The position numbers were made by a program, and so were the translations under genes. From Hyunsoonleella pacifica (GTDB taxonomy: Bacteria > Bacteroidota > Bacteroidia > Flavobacteriales > Flavobacteriaceae), in assembly GCF_004310335.1 (NCBI RefSeq), contig NZ_SIRS01000003.1:434001-498000 (forward strand): a stretch of DNA of 64,000 nucleotides, written 5' to 3'. Under the pieces are notes generated by a model. The model was not told where the DNA came from and did not search any database. It saw nothing but the letters and a program-made list of their open reading frames with translations. Positions 45,342 through 54,143 of this stretch are shown piece by piece; within the stretch, counting starts at the first letter, position 1; the number at the start of each line of letters is the position of its first letter.

Positions 45342-48300
45342 ATGGCGGAAACCAATTCAGATAACAGAATACAACTTGATGGCGGTACTTATGAGATTAT
45401 TCAAGGGCGTTTACAAAAACAAAAAAGCGAACTACTCTCAAGGTTATCTCAATTAAATGATGCTCGAAAAACTATTTTTGGTAATGTTGAAACTAAACTT
45501 ATTGCCAATAACCGTATCAATACAGAAAACAACTGTATTGCACGAGATATTGTAACCATTGGCGATAAATGTTTGTTTGGTTATAATGTACATTTTGGGC
45601 TTCGTACCGATATTACGCTAGAGGATGTATTCAGCATTTATACTTATGATAATGATCATTTTTCAGATCAACCCATAAGTTTACTAGAAGATTCTACGTT
45701 TATAAATGACTTTACCAATCTTTATAAATACTACAGAAATACCATTTTCTCAAAATTTGCTATAGTTGATAATTACCTTCACATGGTATTTCAGTTAAGT
45801 GAGAATATCACAGATATAAAAACATTTAAATGGCTAATTAATGATGGTACACTAAAATATATTGATAACCGAAGTGAACATGAATTTAAATTCCCAAATC
45901 AGCATGAATTTAATTGGATAGAACCCACACGAGAACATCATGTGTATGGAGAACATCCTCACATATCAATTTTAGATAAAGTATTTGTTGAAACCATAGG
46001 TGGCGATTTAACCATTAAAATAGAAGATAATACTGATGATGGTAAAGGTATTTATGATGAACCTGTAGAGCATCCAGACCAAACTTTAGATGATGGTCAA
46101 TATAGGTATGCAGACTTAGGTAATTTAATAGTTTTAGAAATTAAGCCATTTCAGGAATCGCATAGATATTTTGTTTATAATCATAAAATACAAGAGGTAA
46201 AGAAAATAAATAGTATTGCAGATGCATGTGTTCTGCTCCCTGACAATCAAGGAATTATTTTCGCTGAAGGTTATTATCTACAATCGGGAGGTTTCAAATT
46301 ATTTGATAATAGTATTTCAAATGTTAAGTTTAAAAAGAAAGTAAGCTCTCCTAACGGCGAAGATTTCCTCTATGTGTTTTATGAAAGTGAAAGAGGCTTA
46401 TATATTTTAATGTCTTATAATGTTATAGAACAAGAAGTAAAAATACCAATTGTCTGTAGTGGTTACACCATTTTAAATGATGGCGAATTATGTTATTTTA
46501 AAACTGAAGACGAACAAACAAAACATCACGTTATTCAAATATGGCAAACACCGTTTGTTAAAGGTGATGTTATCCCTTCAGAACACACAGATACGCTTTT
46601 ATATAAAATTGGAAACAAAGATATTGTTAAAGCTATGGCAGAATGTCAAGCTTTAATCACGCTATTAAATAAAGAAGATAGTTACGATGGTTTGTATACA
46701 GATATTGCAAAAGCTTCAAGCGATATTTTAAACAGTTACTACTGGATTACTGAACCAGAAACTTTTTTAGTTAATGAACCTTTAACCGCTTTAAATGAGG
46801 CTGCAAATGCTGCGATTGATGAATTTGAAAAAGTAGTACAATTACGTAAAACAGCTGGTAATATTACTAAAGAAACCCAAGCTAAAGCAGATGGTGTTTT
46901 TGGAAAAATAAAAAGTAGCTCTTTTAAATCTATTGAAGATTTTGTGTTTGTACTATCACAATTACGTACACTTAGAGGAGAAGTTATAGGTTTAAACGAT
47001 ATAAGGTATGTAGATACAACATTTATCACTGCACTAGAAGAAGAAATTATAGTACAAAACGATAAAATTTCTGAACGCTGTGTTCAATTTTTATTGAATG
47101 ATAAGGCACTTCTTCCATATCACGAACGTGTTACCAAAAAAGAAATAGCATTAGATAGTATAAAAAAAGTTATCGATGCAAAAACCTTAGAAGAAGAGGT
47201 TAATCAAATAGCGGCAGACTTGGAAATGTTGATTGATATTGTTTCTAACTTAGAAATAGAAGACGCTTCGCATTCTACCCAAATTATCGATAATATTTCT
47301 TTAATCTTTGCTACTATTAATCAGTTAAAAGCAGGATTAAAAAACAAACTAAAAACTTTAGGCGAAAAAGAAGCTTCGGCAGAATTTAGCGCGCAACTTA
47401 AGTTAGTAGATCAAAGTATTATCAACTATTTAGATATTGCTACCACACCAGAAAAAACCGATGAGCTTTTAAATAAAGTATCCGTACAACTAGAAGATTT
47501 AGAAGGAAGGTTTGCAGATTTTGAAGATTTCATTGCTCTAATTATTGAAAAAAGAGAAGAGGTTTATAACGCTTTTGAGGCTAGAAAAAACAGTCTTGTT
47601 GAAGCTAGGAATAAAAAAGCAATAACACTAGAAACTGCCGCAAATCGTATTTTAAAAGGAGTAGTTAAAAAAGCTTTAAGCTTTAAAACTACCGTAGAAA
47701 TTAACGGCTATTTTGCTTCAGATTTAATGATTAATAAGCTTCGTGATATTATTACCGATCTTAAAGATTTAGATGATGCAGGAAAAGCAGAAGCTATTGA
47801 AACGGGACTAAAAGTTGCTAAAGAAGATGCTGTTAGAAAATTAAAAGACACCCAAGATTTATACGAAGATGGAGAAAACATCATCAAATTAGGAAAACAT
47901 AAATTTGGTGTTAATAAACAACCTTTAGATTTAACTATTGTCTATAAAGACGATACGTTAAAATACCATCTTACAGGTACAGATTTTTACCAAACTATTG
48001 AGAATGAAACGCTTATTACATCTCAAAAGTATTGGAATCAAGAATTAGTTTCAGAAAATGAAACTATATACAGGTCATCGTATTTAGCTTATAAATTATT
48101 TACAACAACTACTGCTGATTTAAACAACCTCAATGAAACAGAGTTGCTTGAATTTATAAAAACAGAAAGCAGTAAAAACTATTCTGAAGGATATATAAAA
48201 GGGGTTCATGATGAAGATGCTTCAAAAATTTTAAAGACCTTGGTAAATAAGCATCACGAACTAGGTTTGCTAAGCTATCAACCTATAGTTAGAGCTTATG

Positions 48301-50234
48301 GCCAGCTATTTTGGAATACATTAAACCAAGACGATAAAACAGTTTGGAATCAAAAAATAAAAGCTTCAGGAGCAGTACTATCTGTTTTTCCTGATAGCAA
48401 AGAATATCAAGTTATTATTGAAGTATTAAGTTCAGCACTGCAGAGATCTGTTCTTCAAGATATCATTTCAAAAGATTATAACGGTAACATCAATAAGTTA
48501 GAATTTGAAACCGCTTCATATCTTTTTGATGAGCTACAAAGTGATGATACGTTTTGCATAAGTAAAACAGCATATGAATTACATGAAAATTTCATTAAAT
48601 CTTTAGAAAGTAAAAATGCATTAACAGCATTTAAATCATCCCTCAAAATTGCGTTAAGTGATGCTTATGAAATTACTGATGCAGTACAATTAGTATTACA
48701 ATGGGTAAGCTCTTTTATAAAAACACAAGCACCCGAAAGCATAGATTACACTTATGAAGTTATTGCATTAACGCTATATAAAAGAGAATCAAATTCTGGG
48801 CTTATACAGGTAAATCCTTCTACAGTTATTGAAAACTTAAAAGGGAGTCATAGTACTATTAACAATGGTAATTTCAAATTTAATTATCATCAGTTTATTA
48901 GTCAGTTACACAATTTTAAATTTACAGAAGTTCCTGCGTTTAATAGGCATCGTGAGGCAAAACATGAGGTAACCGAAACACTAAAAGCACAGTTAAAGCT
49001 TGAAGAATTTAAACCAAGAGTACTGTCTTCATTTGTGAGAAACAAATTGATTGACCAAGTGTATTTACCATTAATTGGCGATAATTTATCTAAACAATTA
49101 GGAAGCGTAGGCGATAACAAACGTACAGATCGTATGGGGATGCTATTGCTTATATCGCCACCAGGTTATGGTAAAACCACCTTAATGGAATATATGGCAA
49201 ACCGCTTGGGGCTTATATTCATGAAAATAAATGGACCAGCTATAGGGCATGAAGTAACCTCGGTAGACCCATTAACAGCTAATAACTCTGCTGCAAGAGA
49301 AGAGCTTAACAAGCTTAACCTTGCATTTGAAATGGGCAACAATGTGATGTTGTATTTAGATGATATACAACATTGTAATCCTGAGTTTTTACAGAAATTC
49401 ATTTCTCTTGCTGATGGTACACGTAAAATAGAAGGCGTATATAATGGCAAACCCAAAACTTACGATTTACGAAGTAAAAAGTTTTGCGTTATAATGGCTG
49501 GAAATCCATATACTGAAAGTGGTGATAAGTTTCAAATACCAGACATGTTAGCTAACCGTGCTGATATTTATAATTTAGGCGATATTATTGGCGACACAGC
49601 AGATTTGTTCAAACTAAGTTTAATTGAAAATGCATTAACATCAAACCCTATTTTACACCAATTAAGCAGTAAATTTTTTGAAGATATTTATAAACTAATT
49701 GAAGTTGTAGAATCTGGAAACCGTGAAAGTTTAGCATTAAAAGGCAACCATACGAAACAGGAAGTTGAAGATTATCTAGCTGTATTAAATAAAGTGGTTA
49801 GTATTCGAGATATAGTGTTAAAGGTAAATGAAACATATATAAAGTCGGCTGCTATGGATGATAGTTATCGTACCGAACCTTCATTTAAACTACAAGGGTC
49901 TTACAGAGATATGAGTAAATTAGTAGCCAAAGTGGTGCCTATAATGAATGCCAAAGAATTAGAAACACTTTTGCTATCGCATTACGAAAACGAATCACAA
50001 ACACTTACTAGTGCTGCCGAAGCCAACTTGTTAAAATACAAAGAACTTACTGGTTCCTTAAATAAAACTGATGCAAAACGTTGGCAAGCTATTAAGGATA
50101 CTTTTGTAAAAAACAATAAACTTAAAGGCTTTGGGGACAAAAATGAAATGGCACAAGTACTTGCACAAATGATGCAGTTTAGTGAGCATTTAGAAGGAAT
50201 AAAAGAGGTTTTAAATAAGAAACTAGATAATTAA
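45342..50234 (+). CDS. 1630-residue MoxR-like AAA+ ATPase (DNA-repair-ATPase/DUF3686 type)
   Basis: Residues ~1-400 form a beta-rich N-terminal region resembling DUF3686 (DNA repair ATPase) proteins; ~480-900 is largely coiled coil. The C-terminal AAA+ domain has Walker A PPGYGKTTLMEYMA (~1273), Walker B VMLYLDDIQHCNPEF (~1339), sensor-1-like MAGNPYTESGDKF (~1387) and a LANRADIY finger-like segment (~1403), most like MoxR/dynein-type AAA ATPases. No nuclease domain is seen, so the DNA-repair label is historical and unproven. The YqiJ-like and flotillin genes just upstream suggest a membrane-anchored remodelling machine. The start at 45342 follows a 222-base gap. Confidence 0.82.
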   Translation: MAETNSDNRIQLDGGTYEIIQGRLQKQKSELLSRLSQLNDARKTIFGNVETKLIANNRINTENNCIARDIVTIGDKCLFGYNVHFGLRTDITLEDVFSIYTYDNDHFSDQPISLLEDSTFINDFTNLYKYYRNTIFSKFAIVDNYLHMVFQLSENITDIKTFKWLINDGTLKYIDNRSEHEFKFPNQHEFNWIEPTREHHVYGEHPHISILDKVFVETIGGDLTIKIEDNTDDGKGIYDEPVEHPDQTLDDGQYRYADLGNLIVLEIKPFQESHRYFVYNHKIQEVKKINSIADACVLLPDNQGIIFAEGYYLQSGGFKLFDNSISNVKFKKKVSSPNGEDFLYVFYESERGLYILMSYNVIEQEVKIPIVCSGYTILNDGELCYFKTEDEQTKHHVIQIWQTPFVKGDVIPSEHTDTLLYKIGNKDIVKAMAECQALITLLNKEDSYDGLYTDIAKASSDILNSYYWITEPETFLVNEPLTALNEAANAAIDEFEKVVQLRKTAGNITKETQAKADGVFGKIKSSSFKSIEDFVFVLSQLRTLRGEVIGLNDIRYVDTTFITALEEEIIVQNDKISERCVQFLLNDKALLPYHERVTKKEIALDSIKKVIDAKTLEEEVNQIAADLEMLIDIVSNLEIEDASHSTQIIDNISLIFATINQLKAGLKNKLKTLGEKEASAEFSAQLKLVDQSIINYLDIATTPEKTDELLNKVSVQLEDLEGRFADFEDFIALIIEKREEVYNAFEARKNSLVEARNKKAITLETAANRILKGVVKKALSFKTTVEINGYFASDLMINKLRDIITDLKDLDDAGKAEAIETGLKVAKEDAVRKLKDTQDLYEDGENIIKLGKHKFGVNKQPLDLTIVYKDDTLKYHLTGTDFYQTIENETLITSQKYWNQELVSENETIYRSSYLAYKLFTTTTADLNNLNETELLEFIKTESSKNYSEGYIKGVHDEDASKILKTLVNKHHELGLLSYQPIVRAYGQLFWNTLNQDDKTVWNQKIKASGAVLSVFPDSKEYQVIIEVLSSALQRSVLQDIISKDYNGNINKLEFETASYLFDELQSDDTFCISKTAYELHENFIKSLESKNALTAFKSSLKIALSDAYEITDAVQLVLQWVSSFIKTQAPESIDYTYEVIALTLYKRESNSGLIQVNPSTVIENLKGSHSTINNGNFKFNYHQFISQLHNFKFTEVPAFNRHREAKHEVTETLKAQLKLEEFKPRVLSSFVRNKLIDQVYLPLIGDNLSKQLGSVGDNKRTDRMGMLLLISPPGYGKTTLMEYMANRLGLIFMKINGPAIGHEVTSVDPLTANNSAAREELNKLNLAFEMGNNVMLYLDDIQHCNPEFLQKFISLADGTRKIEGVYNGKPKTYDLRSKKFCVIMAGNPYTESGDKFQIPDMLANRADIYNLGDIIGDTADLFKLSLIENALTSNPILHQLSSKFFEDIYKLIEVVESGNRESLALKGNHTKQEVEDYLAVLNKVVSIRDIVLKVNETYIKSAAMDDSYRTEPSFKLQGSYRDMSKLVAKVVPIMNAKELETLLLSHYENESQTLTSAAEANLLKYKELTGSLNKTDAKRWQAIKDTFVKNNKLKGFGDKNEMAQVLAQMMQFSEHLEGIKEVLNKKLDN

Positions 50235-50271
50235 TAGTATAAACTATTGATAACTAAATTATCATAAAGCC

Positions 50272-50994
50272 CTAGAGTTTCCACATTTTTTTTATTCTAT
50301 TCTTTTTATTCATAATATTTGTTCCTTTTAACGTATCCCATAAAAACAAACCTGAAACTTTCTCTACTTTTGATGTTTCAACTAAAAAATCCTCTAAAGG
50401 TGCATTAGTTTTTTTATTAGGAATAATAAAAGACCACATATTAAACGTACCTGTATTCCGCTCTGTAAGAACAGATTTAAAAAAAGCATGTGGGATAGGT
50501 AACGATACATCTATTTTTGGATTATCATCACCTATCATTACTACTTCTTGATCAAAATAGAATAAGGGTCCCGAAATCACGTAGGTTTCAAATACTTTTT
50601 TATCACTATCTAAATGCCTTACTGCATCTTCTAGTTTTTTCCAAATTCCACTATTAAACTCTGGAACTTGTGGGCACATATTTGATAATAAAAACGTTTC
50701 ACTATTCTGAATTTCTGTTTCTATTTGATTAGCACTAGCAACAAGATGCCCTCTATTAAAACCAGAATTTACATATACGTCTTTATCTGCTCGAAACTTT
50801 TCAGGTATTCTATAATCAGAACGGAAATAATCTTTCCGTACAACATGTGTCATATCAGGGTCCACAATCTCAAGTGCCCATTTGGCTTGCCGAAAGTAAT
50901 ACGAATACCCTAATACGTAGTGTCTATTATAAAGTATTTGGTCTGCCTCTGGTAAACCATATCTAGTTTCCCTTTTCAAATTTTTAGTATTCAT
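50272..50994 (-). CDS. DNA/RNA non-specific endonuclease (NUC family)
   Basis: A 240-residue beta-beta-alpha-metal nuclease. The signature is GFNRGHLVASANQ (Arg81, Gly82, catalytic His83) where the usual Asp before Arg is Asn80; the metal-binding Asn is in SNMCPQVPEFNSGIW. These enzymes cleave nucleic acids at a Mg site and are usually secreted, but no signal peptide is visible at this start (MNTKNLKRETRYGLPEADQI). It is convergent with the large AAA ATPase gene, 37 bases apart. It may be intracellular or use another export route. Confidence 0.85.
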   Translation of the reverse strand: MNTKNLKRETRYGLPEADQILYNRHYVLGYSYYFRQAKWALEIVDPDMTHVVRKDYFRSDYRIPEKFRADKDVYVNSGFNRGHLVASANQIETEIQNSETFLLSNMCPQVPEFNSGIWKKLEDAVRHLDSDKKVFETYVISGPLFYFDQEVVMIGDDNPKIDVSLPIPHAFFKSVLTERNTGTFNMWSFIIPNKKTNAPLEDFLVETSKVEKVSGLFLWDTLKGTNIMNKKNRIKKMWKL

Positions 50995-51096
50995 TTTAAA
51001 ACTTTGATATTTATCTATACATTGGAGCTGTTAATTTAAATACTTTATGACAAAAATAAAATACGTATAACTACTCATTTTACACAAGAAGAAAAA

Positions 51097-51126
51097 TAAA
51101 AAAACCTAAGCTACTTCTAGCTTAGG
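51097..51126 (-). terminator. Terminator after the tRNA
   Basis: CCTAAGCTA and TAGCTTAGG form a perfect 9-base stem with a 4-base loop, followed on the minus strand by a run of seven Ts (51098-51104). Confidence 0.8.
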
Positions 51127-51135
51127 CTTCTAAGG

Positions 51136-51209
51136 TGGGCCCACCTGGGCTCGAACCAGGGACTTTCTGATTATGAGTCAGATACTCTAACCAACTGAGT
51201 TATAGGCCC
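51136..51209 (-). tRNA. tRNA with CAT anticodon (Met, or Ile2 read as AUA)
   Basis: 74 bases fold as a standard tRNA: acceptor stem GGGCCTA/TGGGCCC, D arm ACTC-GAGT, anticodon stem TCTGA/TCAGA with loop CTCATAA, T arm CCTGG-TTCGAGC-CCAGG, discriminator A. Only CC of the CCA end is encoded. G1-C72 excludes the initiator type. The acceptor pairs C4-G69 and C5-G68 and the sequence similarity of the 5' half to tRNA-Ile(GAT) favour the lysidine-modified Ile2 species over elongator Met. Confidence 0.9.
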
Positions 51210-51284
51210 TATTACATAAAATGTAATTCTCTTAAAAATAAGAGTGTGCAATATTACTATATTTCTTAAAACTCTACAAGAAAT

Positions 51285-51689
51285 TTATTCGCTAATCTCT
51301 TGACAAAGCTCTATTAATACTCCGTTTGTAGATTTTGGATGCAAAAAAGCTACCAACTTATTATCTGCGCCTTTTTTTGGGGTTTTGTTCAACACAGTAA
51401 AACCTTCACCTTGCAATCGTTTAATTTCAGTTTCTATATCATCTACATCAAATGCAATGTGGTGTATCCCTTCTCCTTTTTTTTCAATAAATTTTGCAAT
51501 AGGGCTGTTTTCTTCTGTCGCTTCCAACAATTCAATCTTATTATCGCCAATCTTAAAAAAAGATGTATTTACACCTTCAGTCTCCACCTCTTCAATCTTA
51601 TATTCAGGCTTACCAAAGAGTTTTGTGAATAAAGCGTTAGAGTCTTTTAAACTCTTAACTGCAATACCAATATGCTCTATTTTATTCAT
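51285..51689 (-). CDS. mce: Methylmalonyl-CoA epimerase
   Basis: Interconverts (2R)- and (2S)-methylmalonyl-CoA. A 134-residue vicinal-oxygen-chelate protein: EHIGIAVKSLKDSNALFTKL, the metal-binding GEGIHHIAFDVDD and the C-terminal NGVLIELCQ with the Glu ligand. The length is that of single-domain epimerases. Divergent from rbfA, the arrangement often seen in flavobacteria (mce beside rbfA and a LolC/E-like permease). Confidence 0.93.
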   Translation of the reverse strand: MNKIEHIGIAVKSLKDSNALFTKLFGKPEYKIEEVETEGVNTSFFKIGDNKIELLEATEENSPIAKFIEKKGEGIHHIAFDVDDIETEIKRLQGEGFTVLNKTPKKGADNKLVAFLHPKSTNGVLIELCQEISE

Positions 51690-51726
51690 TAACTGCTACT
51701 TTTATAGAAAGATACAAAATATCCAC

Positions 51727-51734
51727 TATTTTTG
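51727..51734 (+). promoter_or_regulatory. -7 promoter element TATTTTTG for rbfA
   Basis: Exact TAnnTTTG match followed by C, 34 bases upstream of the rbfA ATG at 51769. Confidence 0.5.
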
Positions 51735-51768
51735 CATCGTAGTTACATTAAAGCTACACAAAATTTCT

Positions 51769-52164
51769 ATGGAAGAAAGTCAAAGACAAAAAAAAATAGG
51801 CTCAGTTTTACAACGTGATTTGGTAGATGTTTTGCAAGGTGCAGCTACCCAAGGCGGCATGCATGGTGTTATCATATCTGTTTCTAAAGTAAAAGTAACG
51901 GTAGATTTATCTGTAGCAAAAGTGTATTTAAGCATTTTTCCAAATAATAAAGCAAAAGCATTAATAGAAGGTATAAGGAGCAATACCCCTTTAATTCGTC
52001 ATGAAATGGCACAACGTACCAAAAACCAGTTACGCCGTATGCCCAATCTTGAGTTTTTTATTGATGATTCTTTGGAATATATAGATCGTATAGAAAAATC
52101 TCTAAAAGGGAAAGACAACCCAATTGAAAATCCCGACTTACTAGATAAAAGAAAGAAGTCTTAA
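51769..52164 (+). CDS. rbfA: Ribosome-binding factor A
   Basis: Late 30S maturation factor. The ATG at 51769 gives MEESQRQKKIGSVLQRDL and 131 residues, matching the family; an open frame extends upstream but lies opposite mce and carries no family sequence. KH-like core segments are HGVIISVSKVKVTVDLSVAK and the RKH-equivalent LRRMPNLEFFIDDSLEY. The following permease gene begins 74 bases later and may be co-transcribed. Confidence 0.95.
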   Translation: MEESQRQKKIGSVLQRDLVDVLQGAATQGGMHGVIISVSKVKVTVDLSVAKVYLSIFPNNKAKALIEGIRSNTPLIRHEMAQRTKNQLRRMPNLEFFIDDSLEYIDRIEKSLKGKDNPIENPDLLDKRKKS

Positions 52165-52238
52165 GTAAGTATTGTTAAAAAAACTTCATTTAAAGATTTT
52201 ATGATTCTAAATTTATTTTTCTTTTTTACATTAGAAGA

Positions 52239-53444
52239 ATGAATTTTCCACTGTACATAGCCAAACGTTATCTCCACTCTAAGAGCAGTAATAATGCTAT
52301 TAACTTTATTACCATAATCGCATTAATAGGTGTGGTTTTAGGGGCAGCTTCCCTTTTTGTAGTACTTTCTGGTTTTGCAGGGTTAAAAGATTTTACACTT
52401 CAATTTTCAACCGTGGTAGACCCAGATATAAAAGCTGAAACTGTAATAGGTAAATCATTTATTTTAACAGAAGAGCAACGTAAAACAATTAGTAATATTG
52501 ATGGTATTGCACTATACTCCGAAATTATAGAAGAACGTATTATAGTATACTCTGAGGGTAAAAACTATTTAGCAACTATAAAAGGCGTAGATAAAAATTT
52601 TAATAAAGTAAGCAGTATAGATTCTGTAATTCAGTATGGAAATTGGTTAGAGCAAAAAACCAATCAGGTTGTGGCAGGTTGGGGGGTGTCACAAAGCCTA
52701 TCATTTGGTGTTTTAGACTATACAAAAGGTATCAACATCTATGTGCCAAAACCAGGAAAAGGACAAATAACTTCCACAAAAAATGCTTTTAATACCGTTA
52801 GAGCTATAAACGTTGGCATTTTTGATATTAATGAGAAGTTAAACGACACTTATGTGTATGCCTCTATAAGTTTAGCACGTAGATTATTAAACTATAAGCC
52901 TAATCAAATCTCAGCTATCGAATTTAAATTGAGTAAAGACGCTGACGAAACCGCAATAAAAGCTCAACTTCAAAATATTCTAGGCAACAAAGTAGCTATT
53001 AAAAACCGTGTACAACTAAACGATGCATTATACAAAATGCTTAACAGTGAAAACCTACTTATTTACCTGTTGCTTACGTTGGTTTCAGCACTACTCATAT
53101 TCAATGTTATTGGATCCATCATCATGATGATTCTAGAAAAAAAACCATCACTAAATACACTCTATAATCTAGGTGTAACCATAAAAAATATGCGAAAAAT
53201 CTTCTTCCTTCAAGGCTCTGCTATTACGCTTATCGGGTGTTGTATCGGACTATTGTTAGGGTTTCTAATCGTTCTTTTACAGCAAACTTTCGGGCTTGTT
53301 CCCATTACCCCAACATTAGCATACCCCGTAAGTATAAAATTAGAAAACTTCATTTTAGTATTTTTTACTATTTCAATTTTAGGTATATTTTCCTCTAAAA
53401 TAAGTGCCACAAGGGTTACAGAAAAATTAGTTACAGGTAATTAG
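52239..53444 (+). CDS. LolC/LolE-like ABC permease (FtsX/MacB family)
   Basis: A 401-residue protein with four membrane helices in the MacB/FtsX arrangement: one after residue 20 (INFITIIALIGVVLGAASLFVVLSG), a large periplasmic domain (about 50-255), then three helices in the last 140 residues. The start FPLYIAKRYLHSKSSNNAINF is typical of lipoprotein-releasing permeases. The ATPase partner is not adjacent. It follows rbfA, as in other flavobacteria. It probably extracts lipoproteins from the inner membrane. Confidence 0.87.
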   Translation: MNFPLYIAKRYLHSKSSNNAINFITIIALIGVVLGAASLFVVLSGFAGLKDFTLQFSTVVDPDIKAETVIGKSFILTEEQRKTISNIDGIALYSEIIEERIIVYSEGKNYLATIKGVDKNFNKVSSIDSVIQYGNWLEQKTNQVVAGWGVSQSLSFGVLDYTKGINIYVPKPGKGQITSTKNAFNTVRAINVGIFDINEKLNDTYVYASISLARRLLNYKPNQISAIEFKLSKDADETAIKAQLQNILGNKVAIKNRVQLNDALYKMLNSENLLIYLLLTLVSALLIFNVIGSIIMMILEKKPSLNTLYNLGVTIKNMRKIFFLQGSAITLIGCCIGLLLGFLIVLLQQTFGLVPITPTLAYPVSIKLENFILVFFTISILGIFSSKISATRVTEKLVTGN

Positions 53445-53451
53445 GTGTTTA

Positions 53452-53560
53452 TGGGCAAGTTGCCATTTCAAAAAAAATGGCAAACAGGCTTTCACTACTC
53501 GCTCTCTTCGAGGAGCTCAAACATACCGTTCAATCCTTCTCGCAAGAGTTTCTAATAATT
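53452..53560. repeat. Divergent member of the Bacteroidota intergenic repeat
   Basis: Non-coding. Order of blocks: GGGCAAGTTGCC, an inverted GCCATTT...AATGGC, CAGGCTTTCACTACTCGCTC, an inner GAGCTC-rich hairpin and CGTTCAATCCTTCTCGC. The same order appears in reverse complement at 27050-27178. Located between the LolC/E-like permease and DUF5946-like genes. Confidence 0.5.
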
Positions 53561-53583
53561 ATTATATATTTCGAAAAAAAGTA

Positions 53584-54117
53584 ATGCAAGACTACATCGC
53601 TTTTGCACAGAAAAAAAACATTGTTCTATTAGATACAGGGAAATGCCAATTTTGTGGCGCAAGCACCAAACGTGGTATTCACGAGTGTATAAAAATCTTT
53701 AACTTAGATATTGGAATAGATGTTTCTAAACTTCAAAATCATATTTTCAAATTTTTGATTGTTGATGCACATGCGTTACAGCACCCAGAAATCCATGGTA
53801 GATGGAGTAATCATTTTCATCTAACTCGATTACATCTAATAATTAAATATGATATAAATTGGACGTACAAAATGTCTTCAAAACTTAGCAATCATCTTAA
53901 CATCTATAAATCAAAAAAACAACACGAAGTATTACTTCCTCCTGAAACTATGCAACGCGGTTTAATAACTTCAACAGACATATTAGAAAAACCAAAAAAT
54001 CCATCTGAAACTAAAGAATGGGTAAAAAAGTGGGCATGGAGTACCTATGACTCTTGGAGTGCAAATCATAAGGTAGTTGATGTTATAGCACATCAATTTC
54101 TAAATAACTCCCTCTAA
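53584..54117 (+). CDS. DUF5946-like protein
   Basis: A 177-residue cytoplasmic protein. It has an N-terminal metal-binding type motif (GKCQFCGASTKRGIHECIKIF) and the conserved central segment VDAHALQHPEIHGRWSNHFH, which fits my memory of the DUF5946 family. The function is unknown. It is separated from its neighbours by repeat sequence on the left and converges with the peptidase gene on the right. The family call is by recognition and moderately certain. Confidence 0.6.
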   Translation: MQDYIAFAQKKNIVLLDTGKCQFCGASTKRGIHECIKIFNLDIGIDVSKLQNHIFKFLIVDAHALQHPEIHGRWSNHFHLTRLHLIIKYDINWTYKMSSKLSNHLNIYKSKKQHEVLLPPETMQRGLITSTDILEKPKNPSETKEWVKKWAWSTYDSWSANHKVVDVIAHQFLNNSL

Positions 54118-54143
54118 TTTTTTTGTGTATTATCAGGCTTTAG

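Noticed and set aside
45342-50234. Giant ATPase as an anti-phage defence gene
   Set aside because: No nuclease, restriction or toxin domain seen and the flotillin/YqiJ context points to a membrane role; kept as an open possibility only.
51385-51768. Upstream extension of the rbfA frame
   Set aside because: It runs opposite mce and lacks family sequence; RbfA homology begins at the ATG at 51769, just after a promoter element.
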